In this document: positions 25,327-34,947 of the stretch, piece by piece
Numbering within the stretch: position 1 is the stretch's first letter
Layout: each line of letters begins with the position of its first letter
Assembly: GCA_002478265.1 (NCBI GenBank)
Contig: DLNC01000015.1
Span: 1-64,000 of the forward strand
Source of the DNA: Syntrophaceae bacterium UBA7520
GTDB taxonomy: Bacteria; Desulfobacterota; Syntrophia; Syntrophales; Smithellaceae
Length of the DNA stretch: 64,000 nucleotides
Reading direction: 5' to 3'
Translations under genes and position numbers: made by a program
Notes under the pieces: model-generated
What the model was told of the DNA's origin: nothing
Databases searched by the model: none
What the model saw: only the letters and a program-made list of their open reading frames with translations

Positions 25327-26438
25327 TGGATGCAACAATCAGGCCGGAAGAAAGAACGCCGGATATAGTTTTGCTTCTCGTAACGATGATTCTCATCACC
25401 ATCGGCACGGCGATGATTTATTCCTCAAGTTCCATCGTTGCCCTGGAAAAATTCGGCGACAGCCGTTATTTCCTGAAGAAGCAGCTGGTTTTTGTTTTTC
25501 TGGGCATTATGATGATGGTTTTGCTCACCAAGATTCCTTACGAGCATCTGAGAAAACTGGCCTATCCCGGCCTGCTTCTGGCGATTGTCCTATTGGTTCT
25601 GGTGCTCATGCCCGGTCTGGGGCTGAAACGCGGTGGCGCCACCCGCTGGCTGAACGTCGGCGGTGTTTCCTTTCAGGTGACGGAAATGGTCAAAATCGCG
25701 ATGGTCCTTTTTTTGGCGCATTTTTTCGCGCGCCGCGCTCACCAGGTGAAGGATTTCCGCCGCGGCGTTTTATTTCCACTGGCGGTCACGCTGCTGCTGG
25801 TTTCTTTGATTATGCTGGAGCCGGATTTCGGCGCTGCTGTCATCATTTTTGGCATCTTTTTGTTTATGATGTGCGTTGCCGGCGCCCGGATAAGGCACAT
25901 GATGATACTGGTGTTCATGTTTATTCCCGCGGGCGTGATGCTGATTTTATTTAAAGGATACAGATTGGCGCGCTTGACGGCGTTTCTGGATCCCTGGAAA
26001 GACCCGAGCAATACCGGCTTTCAGATTATCCAGTCGTATCTGTCTTTTGGTTCCGGAGGAACCTTCGGTGTGGGCATCGGCGACGGCATGCAAAAGCTGT
26101 TTTACCTGCCGGAGCCGCACACGGATTTTATTCTTTCAATTATCGCCGAAGAAAGCGGATTTATTGGGGTGACCATTGTGATTCTTATGTTCACGCTTTT
26201 TGCCGTCCGCGGTTTTATGATTGCCCTGAAAGCGCCGGATCTTTTCGGTGCGCTTTTGGCGGCGGGCCTGACTTTGGTGGTTGCCATTCAGTCCTTTATA
26301 AATATTGCCGGCGTCATGGGGCTGATCCCGCTTAAGGGATTGGTGCTGCCGTTTCTCAGTTACGGAGGAACGGCGTTTATGATGAGTATGATATCTGTGG
26401 GGATATTGCTTAATATTTCCTCGCAGGCGTCGAGGTAG
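25326..26438 (+). CDS. ftsW: Septal peptidoglycan glycosyltransferase FtsW
   Basis: 370 residues with about ten membrane helices, SEDS family. MIYSSSSIVALEKFGDSRYFLKKQ at the N-terminus, EPDFGAAVII in the middle (catalytic-region aspartate), and PLKGLVLPFLSYGGTA near the C-terminus are SEDS hallmarks. It polymerises lipid II at the septum with FtsI. Position between murD and murG distinguishes it from RodA. Confidence 0.94.
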   Translation: MDATIRPEERTPDIVLLLVTMILITIGTAMIYSSSSIVALEKFGDSRYFLKKQLVFVFLGIMMMVLLTKIPYEHLRKLAYPGLLLAIVLLVLVLMPGLGLKRGGATRWLNVGGVSFQVTEMVKIAMVLFLAHFFARRAHQVKDFRRGVLFPLAVTLLLVSLIMLEPDFGAAVIIFGIFLFMMCVAGARIRHMMILVFMFIPAGVMLILFKGYRLARLTAFLDPWKDPSNTGFQIIQSYLSFGSGGTFGVGIGDGMQKLFYLPEPHTDFILSIIAEESGFIGVTIVILMFTLFAVRGFMIALKAPDLFGALLAAGLTLVVAIQSFINIAGVMGLIPLKGLVLPFLSYGGTAFMMSMISVGILLNISSQASR

Positions 26439-26475
26439 AAATGAAGATAAATATTTGCAAAAAGCGGAGTAACGT

Positions 26476-27552
26476 ATGCGCGTGATTATCGCCGGGGGTG
26501 GAACAGGAGGGCATTTATTCCCGGGCATTGCCTTGGCGGAAGAATTCCTGAAAAGAAGCGGCGAAGCGAAGATTCTTTTTATCGGAACCCAAAGGGGCAT
26601 GGAAGCAAAATTACTGCCGCAACTGGGGTTTGAACTGAAAACAATCGACGTGGAGGGAATTAAGGGCCGGGGGTTGGGCGCGCTTGTCAAAAGTGTTTAT
26701 CAGATTCCCGTGAGCATGTGGCAATCGCGCGGGATTATCAAGGAGTTCAAGCCAAACATCGTCATCGGCGTGGGCGGTTACGCTTCCGGACCGGCGGTTA
26801 TTGCCGCTTATCTGATGAAGATACCCACGGCCATTGCCGAACAGAACGCTTTGCCCGGATTGACCAACAGAATTTTGGGAAAATTCGTGAAAAAAATATT
26901 TGTCACTTATCAGCAGACCGCGCGATATTTTCCCCCTGCCAAAGTCATGGTCAGCGGCAATCCGGTGCGCGCCGCTTTTGCCGCGATCAATAATACGGAA
27001 AGAGACAAGAAGGACTGCCGGCAGTTGCTTGTTTTTGGCGGCTCGCAGGGCGCGGAAGCCATCAACCGGGCCATCATCAGGATCCTGCCGCGGCTGCAAA
27101 AAATGAAAAGAAAAATTTGCATTATCCATCAGACCGGAACGAAGCAGGCGGATAAAATCAAGAAAGTATACGAAAAATACGCCATGAAGGCGCATGTTCT
27201 GCCATTTATTGTGGATATGGTCAAAGCTTACAAAAGCGCCGATTTGATTATCTGCCGTGCGGGCGCGACATCGCTGGCGGAAATCACGGCGGCAGGCCGG
27301 GCGGCAATTTTGATTCCCTATCCTTACGCGGCCAATGACCATCAGGCAAAAAACGCGCGCGCCATGGCCGAAGCCGGCGCGGCGGTAGTTCTTTACGAGC
27401 ACGAACTGTCTGATGGAAAACTTTATGATATCATTGAAGAATTATTGATAGATGAAAAAAAAATCAGGCAGATGGAGGCCAAAGCGGCCAGCCTGGGTAA
27501 TATCAAAGCGGCGGCCAATATTGTCGATACCTGCATAAAACTGATGGCCTGA
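26476..27552 (+). CDS. murG: UDP-GlcNAc:undecaprenyl-PP-MurNAc-pentapeptide transferase MurG
   Basis: 358 residues, GT-B fold. The glycine-rich GGGTGGHLFPGIALAEEF loop at the N-terminus, GVGGYASGPAV, GGSQGAEAIN and the ICRAGATSLAEITAAGRAAILIPYPYAANDHQ segment are diagnostic. It makes lipid II on the inner leaflet of the membrane. The 37-base gap after ftsW is among the larger ones within the cluster. Confidence 0.96.
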   Translation: MRVIIAGGGTGGHLFPGIALAEEFLKRSGEAKILFIGTQRGMEAKLLPQLGFELKTIDVEGIKGRGLGALVKSVYQIPVSMWQSRGIIKEFKPNIVIGVGGYASGPAVIAAYLMKIPTAIAEQNALPGLTNRILGKFVKKIFVTYQQTARYFPPAKVMVSGNPVRAAFAAINNTERDKKDCRQLLVFGGSQGAEAINRAIIRILPRLQKMKRKICIIHQTGTKQADKIKKVYEKYAMKAHVLPFIVDMVKAYKSADLIICRAGATSLAEITAAGRAAILIPYPYAANDHQAKNARAMAEAGAAVVLYEHELSDGKLYDIIEELLIDEKKIRQMEAKAASLGNIKAAANIVDTCIKLMA

Positions 27553-27574
27553 GATAAAGGAAAGAAAAGAAAAA

Positions 27575-28987
27575 ATGGCAGAAGAAAAACAAAGCGGATT
27601 AATGAAGAAAAAAGTCAAGCGGATTCATTTTGTCGGCATCGGCGGCATCGGCATGAGCGGCATTGCCGAGGTTCTTCTGAATCTGGGCTATGAAATCAGC
27701 GGTTCCGACGCGCAGAGTTCGGATACCACCGAACGTTTGAAAAATTTGGGCGCCACCGTGGCCATTGGCCATAATAAAAAAAATGTGCGCAACGCCGACG
27801 TGGTGGTAATTTCCACAGCAGTGAAAGAAAATAATCCCGAAGTTGTGGAAGCGCATCATAAAAATATTCCTGTGATCCCGCGCGCGGAAATGCTGGCGGA
27901 GCTCCTGAAGATGAAATTTTCCGTCGCCGTATCCGGCAGTCACGGCAAAACAACCACCACGTCCATGATATCCACCGCTTTGGCCAAAGGCGGCCTGGAT
28001 CCGACGATGGTTATCGGCGGTAAACTGGCCAGCATCGGCAGCAACGCCCGGCTGGGCGGTGGCGATATTATCGTCGCGGAAGCGGACGAAAGCGACGGTT
28101 CTTTCCTCAAGCTTTCTCCGACCATCGCCATCATCACCAATATCGATCGGGAGCATCTCGATTATTACGCCGGCATCGAAGAAATAAAGGACGCTTTTCT
28201 CAAATTCGCCAACATCGTCCCTTTTTACGGCAGCACGGTTTTATGCGCGGATAGTGAGCACGTTCGGGAAATTCTGCCGCTGATCAAGCGCAAATTTGTC
28301 ACCTACGGCATAAAATATCCCGCGGACTACATGGCCCGCGATATCAAATTTAGCGCGCATAAAACAACTTATAATCTGTTTTATAAAACGGAAAAAGTCG
28401 CGGCGATGGAGTTAAAAGTGCCCGGAATGTTTAACGTGTACAATTCTCTGGCCGCGGTGGCGGTATGCCGCGAGCTTGATCTTGTTTGGATTACCATCAA
28501 AGAAGGTCTGAAGGAGTTTACCGGCGTGCAGAGAAGACTCGAGGTAAAAGGCGTTGCCGGGGATATTACGGTAGTCGATGACTATGGGCATCATCCCACG
28601 GAAATTAAAGAGACGCTGGCCGCCGCGCGTCAGGTCTGGAAGAAAAAACTCATTGTTGTTTTTCAGCCGCACCGGTTCACCAGAACCAAGGCGCTTTTCG
28701 ACGAATTTACCAAGGCGTTCGATGATGCGGATATCCTCATTCTTAACGATATTTATCCGGCCAGTGAAGAGCCGATTGCCGGAATTAATTCCGCCGCGCT
28801 CTGGGCGGCAATCAAACAGACAGGCCATCCGCGGGTGGAATATATCGCGGACGCGAACGAAACGATAAAGTTTTTACTGGAGACGGCAAAACCAAATGAC
28901 ACGGTAATTACTCTGGGCGCCGGAAATGTTTACAGAACCGGGGAAGCTTTTTTGAAAAAGCTGGAGGCCAGGGATAAAAGAAAATAA
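27575..28987 (+). CDS. murC: UDP-MurNAc--L-alanine ligase MurC
   Basis: 470 residues. The N-terminal HFVGIGGIGMSGIAEVL nucleotide-binding segment, ATP loop GSHGKTTTTSM, EADESDGSF, NIDREHLDYY and the DDYGHHPTEI motif are typical of MurC. It catalyses the first amino-acid addition to UDP-MurNAc. Stop and murB start overlap by one base. Confidence 0.96.
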   Translation: MAEEKQSGLMKKKVKRIHFVGIGGIGMSGIAEVLLNLGYEISGSDAQSSDTTERLKNLGATVAIGHNKKNVRNADVVVISTAVKENNPEVVEAHHKNIPVIPRAEMLAELLKMKFSVAVSGSHGKTTTTSMISTALAKGGLDPTMVIGGKLASIGSNARLGGGDIIVAEADESDGSFLKLSPTIAIITNIDREHLDYYAGIEEIKDAFLKFANIVPFYGSTVLCADSEHVREILPLIKRKFVTYGIKYPADYMARDIKFSAHKTTYNLFYKTEKVAAMELKVPGMFNVYNSLAAVAVCRELDLVWITIKEGLKEFTGVQRRLEVKGVAGDITVVDDYGHHPTEIKETLAAARQVWKKKLIVVFQPHRFTRTKALFDEFTKAFDDADILILNDIYPASEEPIAGINSAALWAAIKQTGHPRVEYIADANETIKFLLETAKPNDTVITLGAGNVYRTGEAFLKKLEARDKRK

Positions 28988-29913
28988 TGGCGGCGCAAAA
29001 TGACATAAGGGAGGCACTGGGGATGATCTCTCCGCATAAAATATTTTATGACGAGCCCATGTCCCGCCACACTTCGCTTTGCGTGGGAGGAAAAGCCGCC
29101 GCGCTTGTTGTCATAGAGGATGAAAGGCAATTGGCTGAAGCGATACGAAGCCTGAAAAAAAATAAGATTGCTTTTTTTCCTGCCGGGAACCTGACCAATG
29201 TCATTGTGCGCGACGGCGGCTACCGGGGGGCGATTTTACTGATGAAAGGGATGAAAAAAATAAGCATCCGCCATGTGGAAAAAGATCATTTTTGCATTGA
29301 TGCCGAGGCGGGAGCTTCGCTTTCCGCGGTGGTCAGCATGGCGGCGGCGCAGGAGCTTACCGGTATGGAGTTTTGCACCGGCATACCCGGCAGTGTTGGC
29401 GGCGCCGTGCGCATGAACGCGGGTGCATACGGCAGGGAAATCAAGGATGTTGTTTCTCGTGTTTTACTGCTGGACGCTGACGGTAAAAGAAAACAACTTC
29501 GTCGCGATGAAATAACTTTTTCCTACAGAAAAACAGATTTGCCCGCTGAGGCGATTGTTCTTTCCGCTGCCTTTGATTTGAAGAAGGGCAAGGCGGATGA
29601 AATACGCGGCCGGATGAAGGAAATAATGCAGTGGCGGCAGGAAAAGCATCCGCTGGAATATCCCAACGCCGGTTCGATTTTTAAAAATATTCCCGGCCAG
29701 CCAGCGGGAAGGATTATAGAAGAGTTGGGGTTGAAGGGGAAAAAAGCGGGTGAGGCGCAGATTTCTCCCAAACACGCGAACTTCATCGTCAACACAGGCA
29801 AAGCAACGGCGGCGAATGTTATAGAATTGATAGCTTTTGTTCAAAGGGAAGCAAAAGAGAAAAAAGGTATTAAGCTGGAGCCCGAAGTGGTTATTATCGG
29901 GGAGGAACAATGA
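28987..29913 (+). CDS. murB: UDP-N-acetylenolpyruvoylglucosamine reductase MurB
   Basis: 308 residues, type II MurB without the extra loop of the E. coli enzyme. The FAD-binding segment FFPAGNLTNVIVRDGG, TGIPGSVGGAVRMNAGAYG, the YRKTDL active-site region, YPNAGSIFKNI (catalytic serine) and a final LEPEVVIIG with the conserved glutamate are seen. It reduces UDP-GlcNAc-enolpyruvate to UDP-MurNAc using NADPH. The stop overlaps ftsQ as ATGA. Confidence 0.95.
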   Translation: MAAQNDIREALGMISPHKIFYDEPMSRHTSLCVGGKAAALVVIEDERQLAEAIRSLKKNKIAFFPAGNLTNVIVRDGGYRGAILLMKGMKKISIRHVEKDHFCIDAEAGASLSAVVSMAAAQELTGMEFCTGIPGSVGGAVRMNAGAYGREIKDVVSRVLLLDADGKRKQLRRDEITFSYRKTDLPAEAIVLSAAFDLKKGKADEIRGRMKEIMQWRQEKHPLEYPNAGSIFKNIPGQPAGRIIEELGLKGKKAGEAQISPKHANFIVNTGKATAANVIELIAFVQREAKEKKGIKLEPEVVIIGEEQ

Positions 29914-30755
29914 CGGCAAGACTGAAGAAAAGTTACGAAGCAAAAAGATACCGTTTGGTCCGCCGTTTTGGCGAAGTGTGCGTCGATCTGTTCCGGGCGC
30001 TCGGGCTTATTTTATTGGCGGCTGTTCTTTGCTGCGCTTTCATTTACGTCTACTGTTTGCTTCTGAGCGCTACTTATTTCTCCATAAAAGAAACTGATGT
30101 GCGCGGCCTGAAGGAACTGACCCAAAAAGATATCCTTACGCTGGCGGAAGTAAAACCCGCGCAGAATCTTTTGGCCATAAATAAAAAAGCGATAGCAAAG
30201 AGAGTGGCAGAAAATCCCTGGGTAAAAAATATTTATGTCGGCAGGGAACTGCCCGACCGTCTGGTGTTGGAGCTAAGAGAGAGGCAGCCCTTGACGCTGC
30301 TGCAGATTAAAAACGATTTTTACCTGGTGGATACCGAAGGAGACGTTTTTAAAAAAGTAAATGAAGGGGACGAGACTGATTTGCCCGTGATTACCGGCCT
30401 TGATGCTGTGGGAAAAACAAAGGAGCCGTATTTCTCAAGCGCTTTAAAGCTGGTCGCTACTTTGCAAAACACGCGTAAATACGGCTACTTAGGTTCTGTG
30501 TCCGAAGTGAATATCAATGAGATCTTCGGCCTGTCTGTCCTGACGGAAAGAGGATTTTATCTGCGGCTCGGCACGGACGGACTGGAGAGCAAACTGGGCA
30601 AGGTGAAGGCGGTGATGGCTGATCTGGAAAAAAAGGGAATGCTGAAAGGCCTGATATGCTTCGATCTAACCGATAATTCCAAAATCACCGTGCAGCGTAA
30701 AGGCGCGTTTGTCAGAAATCAGACGGAAACAAAGGGCAATGGTTATCGCATATAA
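29910..30755 (+). CDS. ftsQ: Cell division protein FtsQ
   Basis: 281 residues. A basic cytoplasmic stretch, one membrane helix (about 33-53), then a POTRA domain beginning ETDVRGLKELTQKDILTLAEV, followed by the FtsQ/DivIB beta domain (VKNIYVGRELPDRLVLELRERQP; YLVDTEGDVF). It connects early and late divisome proteins through FtsB and FtsL. Position between murB and ftsA agrees. There is no ddl upstream of it, in contrast to E. coli. Confidence 0.92.
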   Translation: MTARLKKSYEAKRYRLVRRFGEVCVDLFRALGLILLAAVLCCAFIYVYCLLLSATYFSIKETDVRGLKELTQKDILTLAEVKPAQNLLAINKKAIAKRVAENPWVKNIYVGRELPDRLVLELRERQPLTLLQIKNDFYLVDTEGDVFKKVNEGDETDLPVITGLDAVGKTKEPYFSSALKLVATLQNTRKYGYLGSVSEVNINEIFGLSVLTERGFYLRLGTDGLESKLGKVKAVMADLEKKGMLKGLICFDLTDNSKITVQRKGAFVRNQTETKGNGYRI

Positions 30756-30793
30756 AAGTCGGGAAAAGTAAATACAAGGCGAGGTGAAAAGTG

Positions 30794-32020
30794 ATGCGTA
30801 AAAAACATGATGTGCTGGCTGGGCTTGATATCGGAACCACCAAAACTACGGCAGTTGTCGGTGAAGTTACGGATACAGGCATAGACATAATCGGCATCGG
30901 TACGTCACCGGCAAAGGAAATGAGAAAAGGCGCCGTGGTCAATATCGACAATATGGTGGAATCTATCAAGACCGCGGTCGATGAAGCGGAGCACATGTCC
31001 GGTTGCCGCATCAACTCGGTTTATGTGGGCGTTGCCGGAAATCATGTGAAAGGACAGAATTCACTGGGCATTGTTTCCATCAAGGGACGCGAAGTCGATG
31101 AAGGCGACGTGCAGCGCGCGGTTGACGCTTCCCGCGCCATTGCCGTTCCCGCCGACAGAGAAATTATGCACGTGCTGCCCCAAAGCTATGTTGTCGATGG
31201 GCAGGACGGCATCAGGGATCCCAAAGGCATGGCCGGTGTCCGGCTCGAGGCGAAAGTTCATATTGTGACCGTGTCTTCCGCCGCTATTCAAAACATCATC
31301 AAATGCGTCACACGCGTCGGTCTGGATATCGATGATATTGTTATGGAGCAACTCGCGGCCTCCGAAGCGGTGCTCAGCTCGGATGAAAAGGATCTAGGTG
31401 TGGCGCTGATTGATATCGGCGGGGCGAATACCGGGATTGCCGTTTTTACCGAAGGATCCATCAAGCACACAGCGATATTGCCGGTGGGTGGAAATTACGT
31501 CACCTCCGATATCGCCACCGGTTTGCGCACGCCGCTGAATGAAGCGGATAATATTAAGCTGAAGTACGGCTGCGCCATGACGTCTTTAATTCCAAAAGAG
31601 GAGACAATACGCGTGCCGAGCGTGGGTGGTCGTGAGGACAGAGAAGTATCCCGCCAGATTCTGGGAAGGATAATCGAGCCGCGCATGGAAGAAATATTGA
31701 GCCTGGCCTTCAAGGAAATTGTGCGCGCCGGGTTTGAGGAAACGCTCGCCGCGGGTGTGGTCATCACTGGTGGAACGGCGCTGATGCCGGGAGTTAATGA
31801 ACTGGCTGAGCAGGTGTTCGATATGCCGGCGCGCCCCGGCAATCCCACCGGCGTGGGAGGGCTCGCCGATGTGGTCAATTCTCCGGCGCACACCGTCGGC
31901 GTCGGATTGATCGTTTACGGAAGCAAACAGTTGGAAGGAGAGTCGGTTTACGGCAGAAAAATAAATTTATTCGGCAGGGTGTCAAGGTCCATAAAAAAAC
32001 TAATTCAAGAATTTTTCTGA
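30794..32020 (+). CDS. ftsA: Cell division protein FtsA
   Basis: 408 residues with the actin-like fold: GLDIGTTKTTAVVGE phosphate-binding loop, LIDIGGANTGIAVF second loop and VITGGTALMPG adenosine motif. The 1C subdomain typical of FtsA lies between. The C-terminus ends in a short amphipathic helix (LFGRVSRSIKKLIQEFF) that targets the membrane. It anchors FtsZ. GAGGTG precedes both the ATG used and a GTG three bases earlier (30791); either could start. Confidence 0.95.
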   Translation: MRKKHDVLAGLDIGTTKTTAVVGEVTDTGIDIIGIGTSPAKEMRKGAVVNIDNMVESIKTAVDEAEHMSGCRINSVYVGVAGNHVKGQNSLGIVSIKGREVDEGDVQRAVDASRAIAVPADREIMHVLPQSYVVDGQDGIRDPKGMAGVRLEAKVHIVTVSSAAIQNIIKCVTRVGLDIDDIVMEQLAASEAVLSSDEKDLGVALIDIGGANTGIAVFTEGSIKHTAILPVGGNYVTSDIATGLRTPLNEADNIKLKYGCAMTSLIPKEETIRVPSVGGREDREVSRQILGRIIEPRMEEILSLAFKEIVRAGFEETLAAGVVITGGTALMPGVNELAEQVFDMPARPGNPTGVGGLADVVNSPAHTVGVGLIVYGSKQLEGESVYGRKINLFGRVSRSIKKLIQEFF

Positions 32021-32035
32021 AAGGAAGGGTGAGCC

Positions 32036-33190
32036 ATGTTTGAATTAAAAGAGGTATGTAACGAAAATTCGGCAAAAATCAAGGTGGTGGGAGTGGGCGG
32101 CGGCGGAGGCAACGCCGTGAACACGATGATTTCGTATTCCCTGCGCGGAGTCGATTTCATCAACGCCAATACGGACGCGCAGGCGCTGAATGTTTCCAAA
32201 GCGCCGATTAAAATTCAGCTTGGTATGGAAATAACCAAGGGACTGGGCGCTGGCTCAAATCCGGAAGTCGGGCGTCAGGCGGCGCTCGAATCACGCGACG
32301 AAATAAGGCCGTATCTGGAAGGCGCGGACATGATTTTTATCACCGCCGGTCTGGGCGGAGGAACGGGTACGGGCGCGGCGCCGATCATCGCGCAAGTCGC
32401 CCGCGAATGTAGCGTCCTGACGGTCGCCGTGGTTACCAAGCCTTTTCAGTTCGAAGGGAAGAAGCGCAACATGCAGGCGGAGGAAGGGATAGAGCTTTTA
32501 CGCGATTCGGTGGACACGCTGATTGTCGTTCCCAATCAGCGGCTTTTGAGCCTGGGTGGCCGCAGCCTTTCGCTTCTGGAAGCTTTCAAGAAGGCCGATG
32601 ATGTTCTTTATCAGGCCGTCAAGGGAATTTCCGATCTGATTCTGGTTCCGGGGCTGATTAATCTGGATTTCGCCGATGTGCGCAACATCATGAGCTCCAT
32701 GGGCATGGCCGTGATGGGCACGGGTGTCGCCCGTGGCGAAAACCGCGCGGTGGAAGCGGCGCAGAAAGCTATTTCCTCGCCGCTTCTGGAAGACAATACC
32801 ATTCAGGGCGCGCACGGCATACTGCTGAACATCACCGGCGGCCAGGATATGAGCCTGTATGAAGTCAATGAAGCATCTTCACTTATTCAGGCGGAAGCGC
32901 ATGAAGACGCCAATATCATTTTCGGCACGGTTATCGATGAAAACATGGAAGATGAAATCCGCATCACGGTCATCGCTACGGGTTTTGACGATAACGTCAT
33001 CAAGAAAAAAGTATTGCCGGAAAATGTCATGAGCCTTTCCGGTTTCCGGCGTGAAGATTTATCCACACCGGCATTTGTGCGCAAGGAAAAAACGCGTAAC
33101 AGCGCCGCGGTCATAAACCTGGGCCTGGACGAAGGCACGGAGGAATTGGATTTGGAAATTCCCACGTTTCTGCGCCGCCAGGCGGACTAG
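32036..33190 (+). CDS. ftsZ: Cell division protein FtsZ
   Basis: 384 residues, tubulin-like GTPase. The N-terminal VVGVGGGGGNAVNTMI motif, tubulin signature GGGTGTGAAPIIA (about 105-117), and the T7-loop region NLDFADVRNIM are visible. After a short linker the C-terminal conserved peptide DLEIPTFLRRQAD, which binds FtsA, is intact. FtsZ forms the division ring. No clear terminator follows, so the radical SAM gene 53 bases downstream may be read with it. Confidence 0.98.
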   Translation: MFELKEVCNENSAKIKVVGVGGGGGNAVNTMISYSLRGVDFINANTDAQALNVSKAPIKIQLGMEITKGLGAGSNPEVGRQAALESRDEIRPYLEGADMIFITAGLGGGTGTGAAPIIAQVARECSVLTVAVVTKPFQFEGKKRNMQAEEGIELLRDSVDTLIVVPNQRLLSLGGRSLSLLEAFKKADDVLYQAVKGISDLILVPGLINLDFADVRNIMSSMGMAVMGTGVARGENRAVEAAQKAISSPLLEDNTIQGAHGILLNITGGQDMSLYEVNEASSLIQAEAHEDANIIFGTVIDENMEDEIRITVIATGFDDNVIKKKVLPENVMSLSGFRREDLSTPAFVRKEKTRNSAAVINLGLDEGTEELDLEIPTFLRRQAD

Positions 33191-33243
33191 CGAAAAACGC
33201 GTGATGCGAACATTTATGCAGGGTTATAGGCCATGATAAAAAC

Positions 33244-34947
33244 ATGGATTGGAAGCTGAGGAAAAAATATAAAGCTCTTTTGGAGCAGGAGCGGGGCTAT
33301 TTAAAAAAAGTTTGGGGGACATACCACAGTGTTTGCCTTGCTTATCCCAATTACTACCGGGTGGGCATGGCGAATCTGGGCTTCCAGACGGTATATAAAA
33401 TATTTAACGATCAACCTTCCTTTCTTTGCGAAAGACTGTTCCTGACCGCGCCGGAAGACGATGCCGAATTCGCCTCCGGCGCGGCGGGGGTAGTAAGCTT
33501 GGAAAGCCAAAAACCTCTCAGGCAATTCGATATTCTGGCTTTTTCTGTCTCTTTTGAAAACGATTATCCTAATATTCTGAAAATGCTGGCGCGGGCGGGA
33601 ATTCCGCTTTTGGCCGCCGAGCGCAATGATAGTTATCCGCTGATTATTGGCGGCGGTATCGCGCCAACGCTCAATCCGGAGCCTTTGGCCGATTTTTTTG
33701 ATTTATTTATTCTGGGCGAAGCGGAAATAGCTCTGCCGCAATTCGCCGTGTCTTTCGCGCAGGCCGCGCGCAGGCGCAAGAGTCGCCTGAAATACCTGGC
33801 CGATATGCAAAAAAATATTCCATCCGTATATGTGCCATCTTTATATAAGGTTAAATATGACAAGGAAAGCAGGATTAAGTCGGTCGAGCCGGTAAATCAG
33901 GATTTGCCGGTAAAAATAAAAATCAGGCCCATCAGGGATATCAGCGCCTTTACCACTCAGGAAATAATCAGCGCGCCGCGAACGGAAATGGAAGACATGT
34001 TTCTGGTGGAAATAAACCGCGGCTGCGGCCATTACTGCCGTTTCTGCGCCGCGGCGTACGCTTATCATCCGCCGCGCTTCCGCAACGCGAAACAGGTTTT
34101 AAAATCCGTCAGCCAAGGCCTGAAAGAAAAGCAGAAAATCGGTCTGGTGGGCACCGCTGTCTGCGATCATCCCGAATTGATGACAATGCTGAGCGATATT
34201 GTTGGTCAAAACGCGCGGGCCGGAATCAGCTCTCTGCGGATTGACAGAATTTCGCCGGAGTTGATCGGTTTGCTCAAAAATGCCGGAATTGAGACGGTTG
34301 CTCTGGCGCCGGAGGCCGGTTCGCAAAAGCTGTGGGATTTGCTGCGCAAGGGAATCACCGAACAGGATATAGTGAGAGCCGCGGAAATTCTCATTGAAAA
34401 GGATATTCCCAACCTGCGCCTGTATTTTATGGTCGGGCTGCCGCTGGAAGATGCGGCGGATATCGACGCGATTATCGAGCTTGCCAAAAAGGTTCAGCAC
34501 ACGGCTTTACGTCACAGTCAGGGAAAAAGAAAATTTCGCCGCATCACGTTGAGCATCAATCAGTTTATCCCCAAACCGCACACGCCCCTGCAGTGGTGCG
34601 CGCTCGATGATGTGCAGGAAGTCAGTAAAAAAATAAAGAAAATAGAGGGCGCGTTCAGGAAAGACAAGCAGATTAAAGTTATCTGTGATGTTCCGAAATG
34701 GAATTACGTGCAGGCGCTTTTGTCGCTGGGCGACAGAAGGGTGGGAGAAATATTGCTGGCCGTGCAGCGCTTAAACGGCAATTGGAAAAAAGCGCTTAAG
34801 GATGTAAACATTAATCCGGATTTTTATGTCTACCGGCAAAAACCAGTAAAGGAAATCCTGCCGTGGGATATAATCGAGCTGGGCGTGCCAAAAAAAAATC
34901 TTATGTCCGATTACCAGAAGATATTAAAACCCGGTGAAACCGGTTAA
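33244..34947 (+). CDS. Radical SAM protein with N-terminal B12-binding-like domain
   Basis: 567 residues. The N-terminal 200 residues resemble the cobalamin-binding-type domain of large radical SAM proteins (DILAFSVSFENDYPNILKML; LILGEAE-like FILGEAE). The radical SAM cluster motif is CGHYCRFC at residues 261, 265 and 268, followed by a TIM-barrel core (ALAPEAGSQKLWDLLRKGI) and a conserved C-terminal region around NQFIPKPHTPLQW. This matches the widespread B12-domain radical SAM family sometimes annotated TIGR03960; its reaction is unknown to me. It lies 53 bases after ftsZ. Confidence 0.85.
   Translation: MDWKLRKKYKALLEQERGYLKKVWGTYHSVCLAYPNYYRVGMANLGFQTVYKIFNDQPSFLCERLFLTAPEDDAEFASGAAGVVSLESQKPLRQFDILAFSVSFENDYPNILKMLARAGIPLLAAERNDSYPLIIGGGIAPTLNPEPLADFFDLFILGEAEIALPQFAVSFAQAARRRKSRLKYLADMQKNIPSVYVPSLYKVKYDKESRIKSVEPVNQDLPVKIKIRPIRDISAFTTQEIISAPRTEMEDMFLVEINRGCGHYCRFCAAAYAYHPPRFRNAKQVLKSVSQGLKEKQKIGLVGTAVCDHPELMTMLSDIVGQNARAGISSLRIDRISPELIGLLKNAGIETVALAPEAGSQKLWDLLRKGITEQDIVRAAEILIEKDIPNLRLYFMVGLPLEDAADIDAIIELAKKVQHTALRHSQGKRKFRRITLSINQFIPKPHTPLQWCALDDVQEVSKKIKKIEGAFRKDKQIKVICDVPKWNYVQALLSLGDRRVGEILLAVQRLNGNWKKALKDVNINPDFYVYRQKPVKEILPWDIIELGVPKKNLMSDYQKILKPGETG

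Noticed and set aside
26611..27402. 263-codon open frame on the minus strand
   Set aside because: Antisense to murG, whose full set of motifs is intact.
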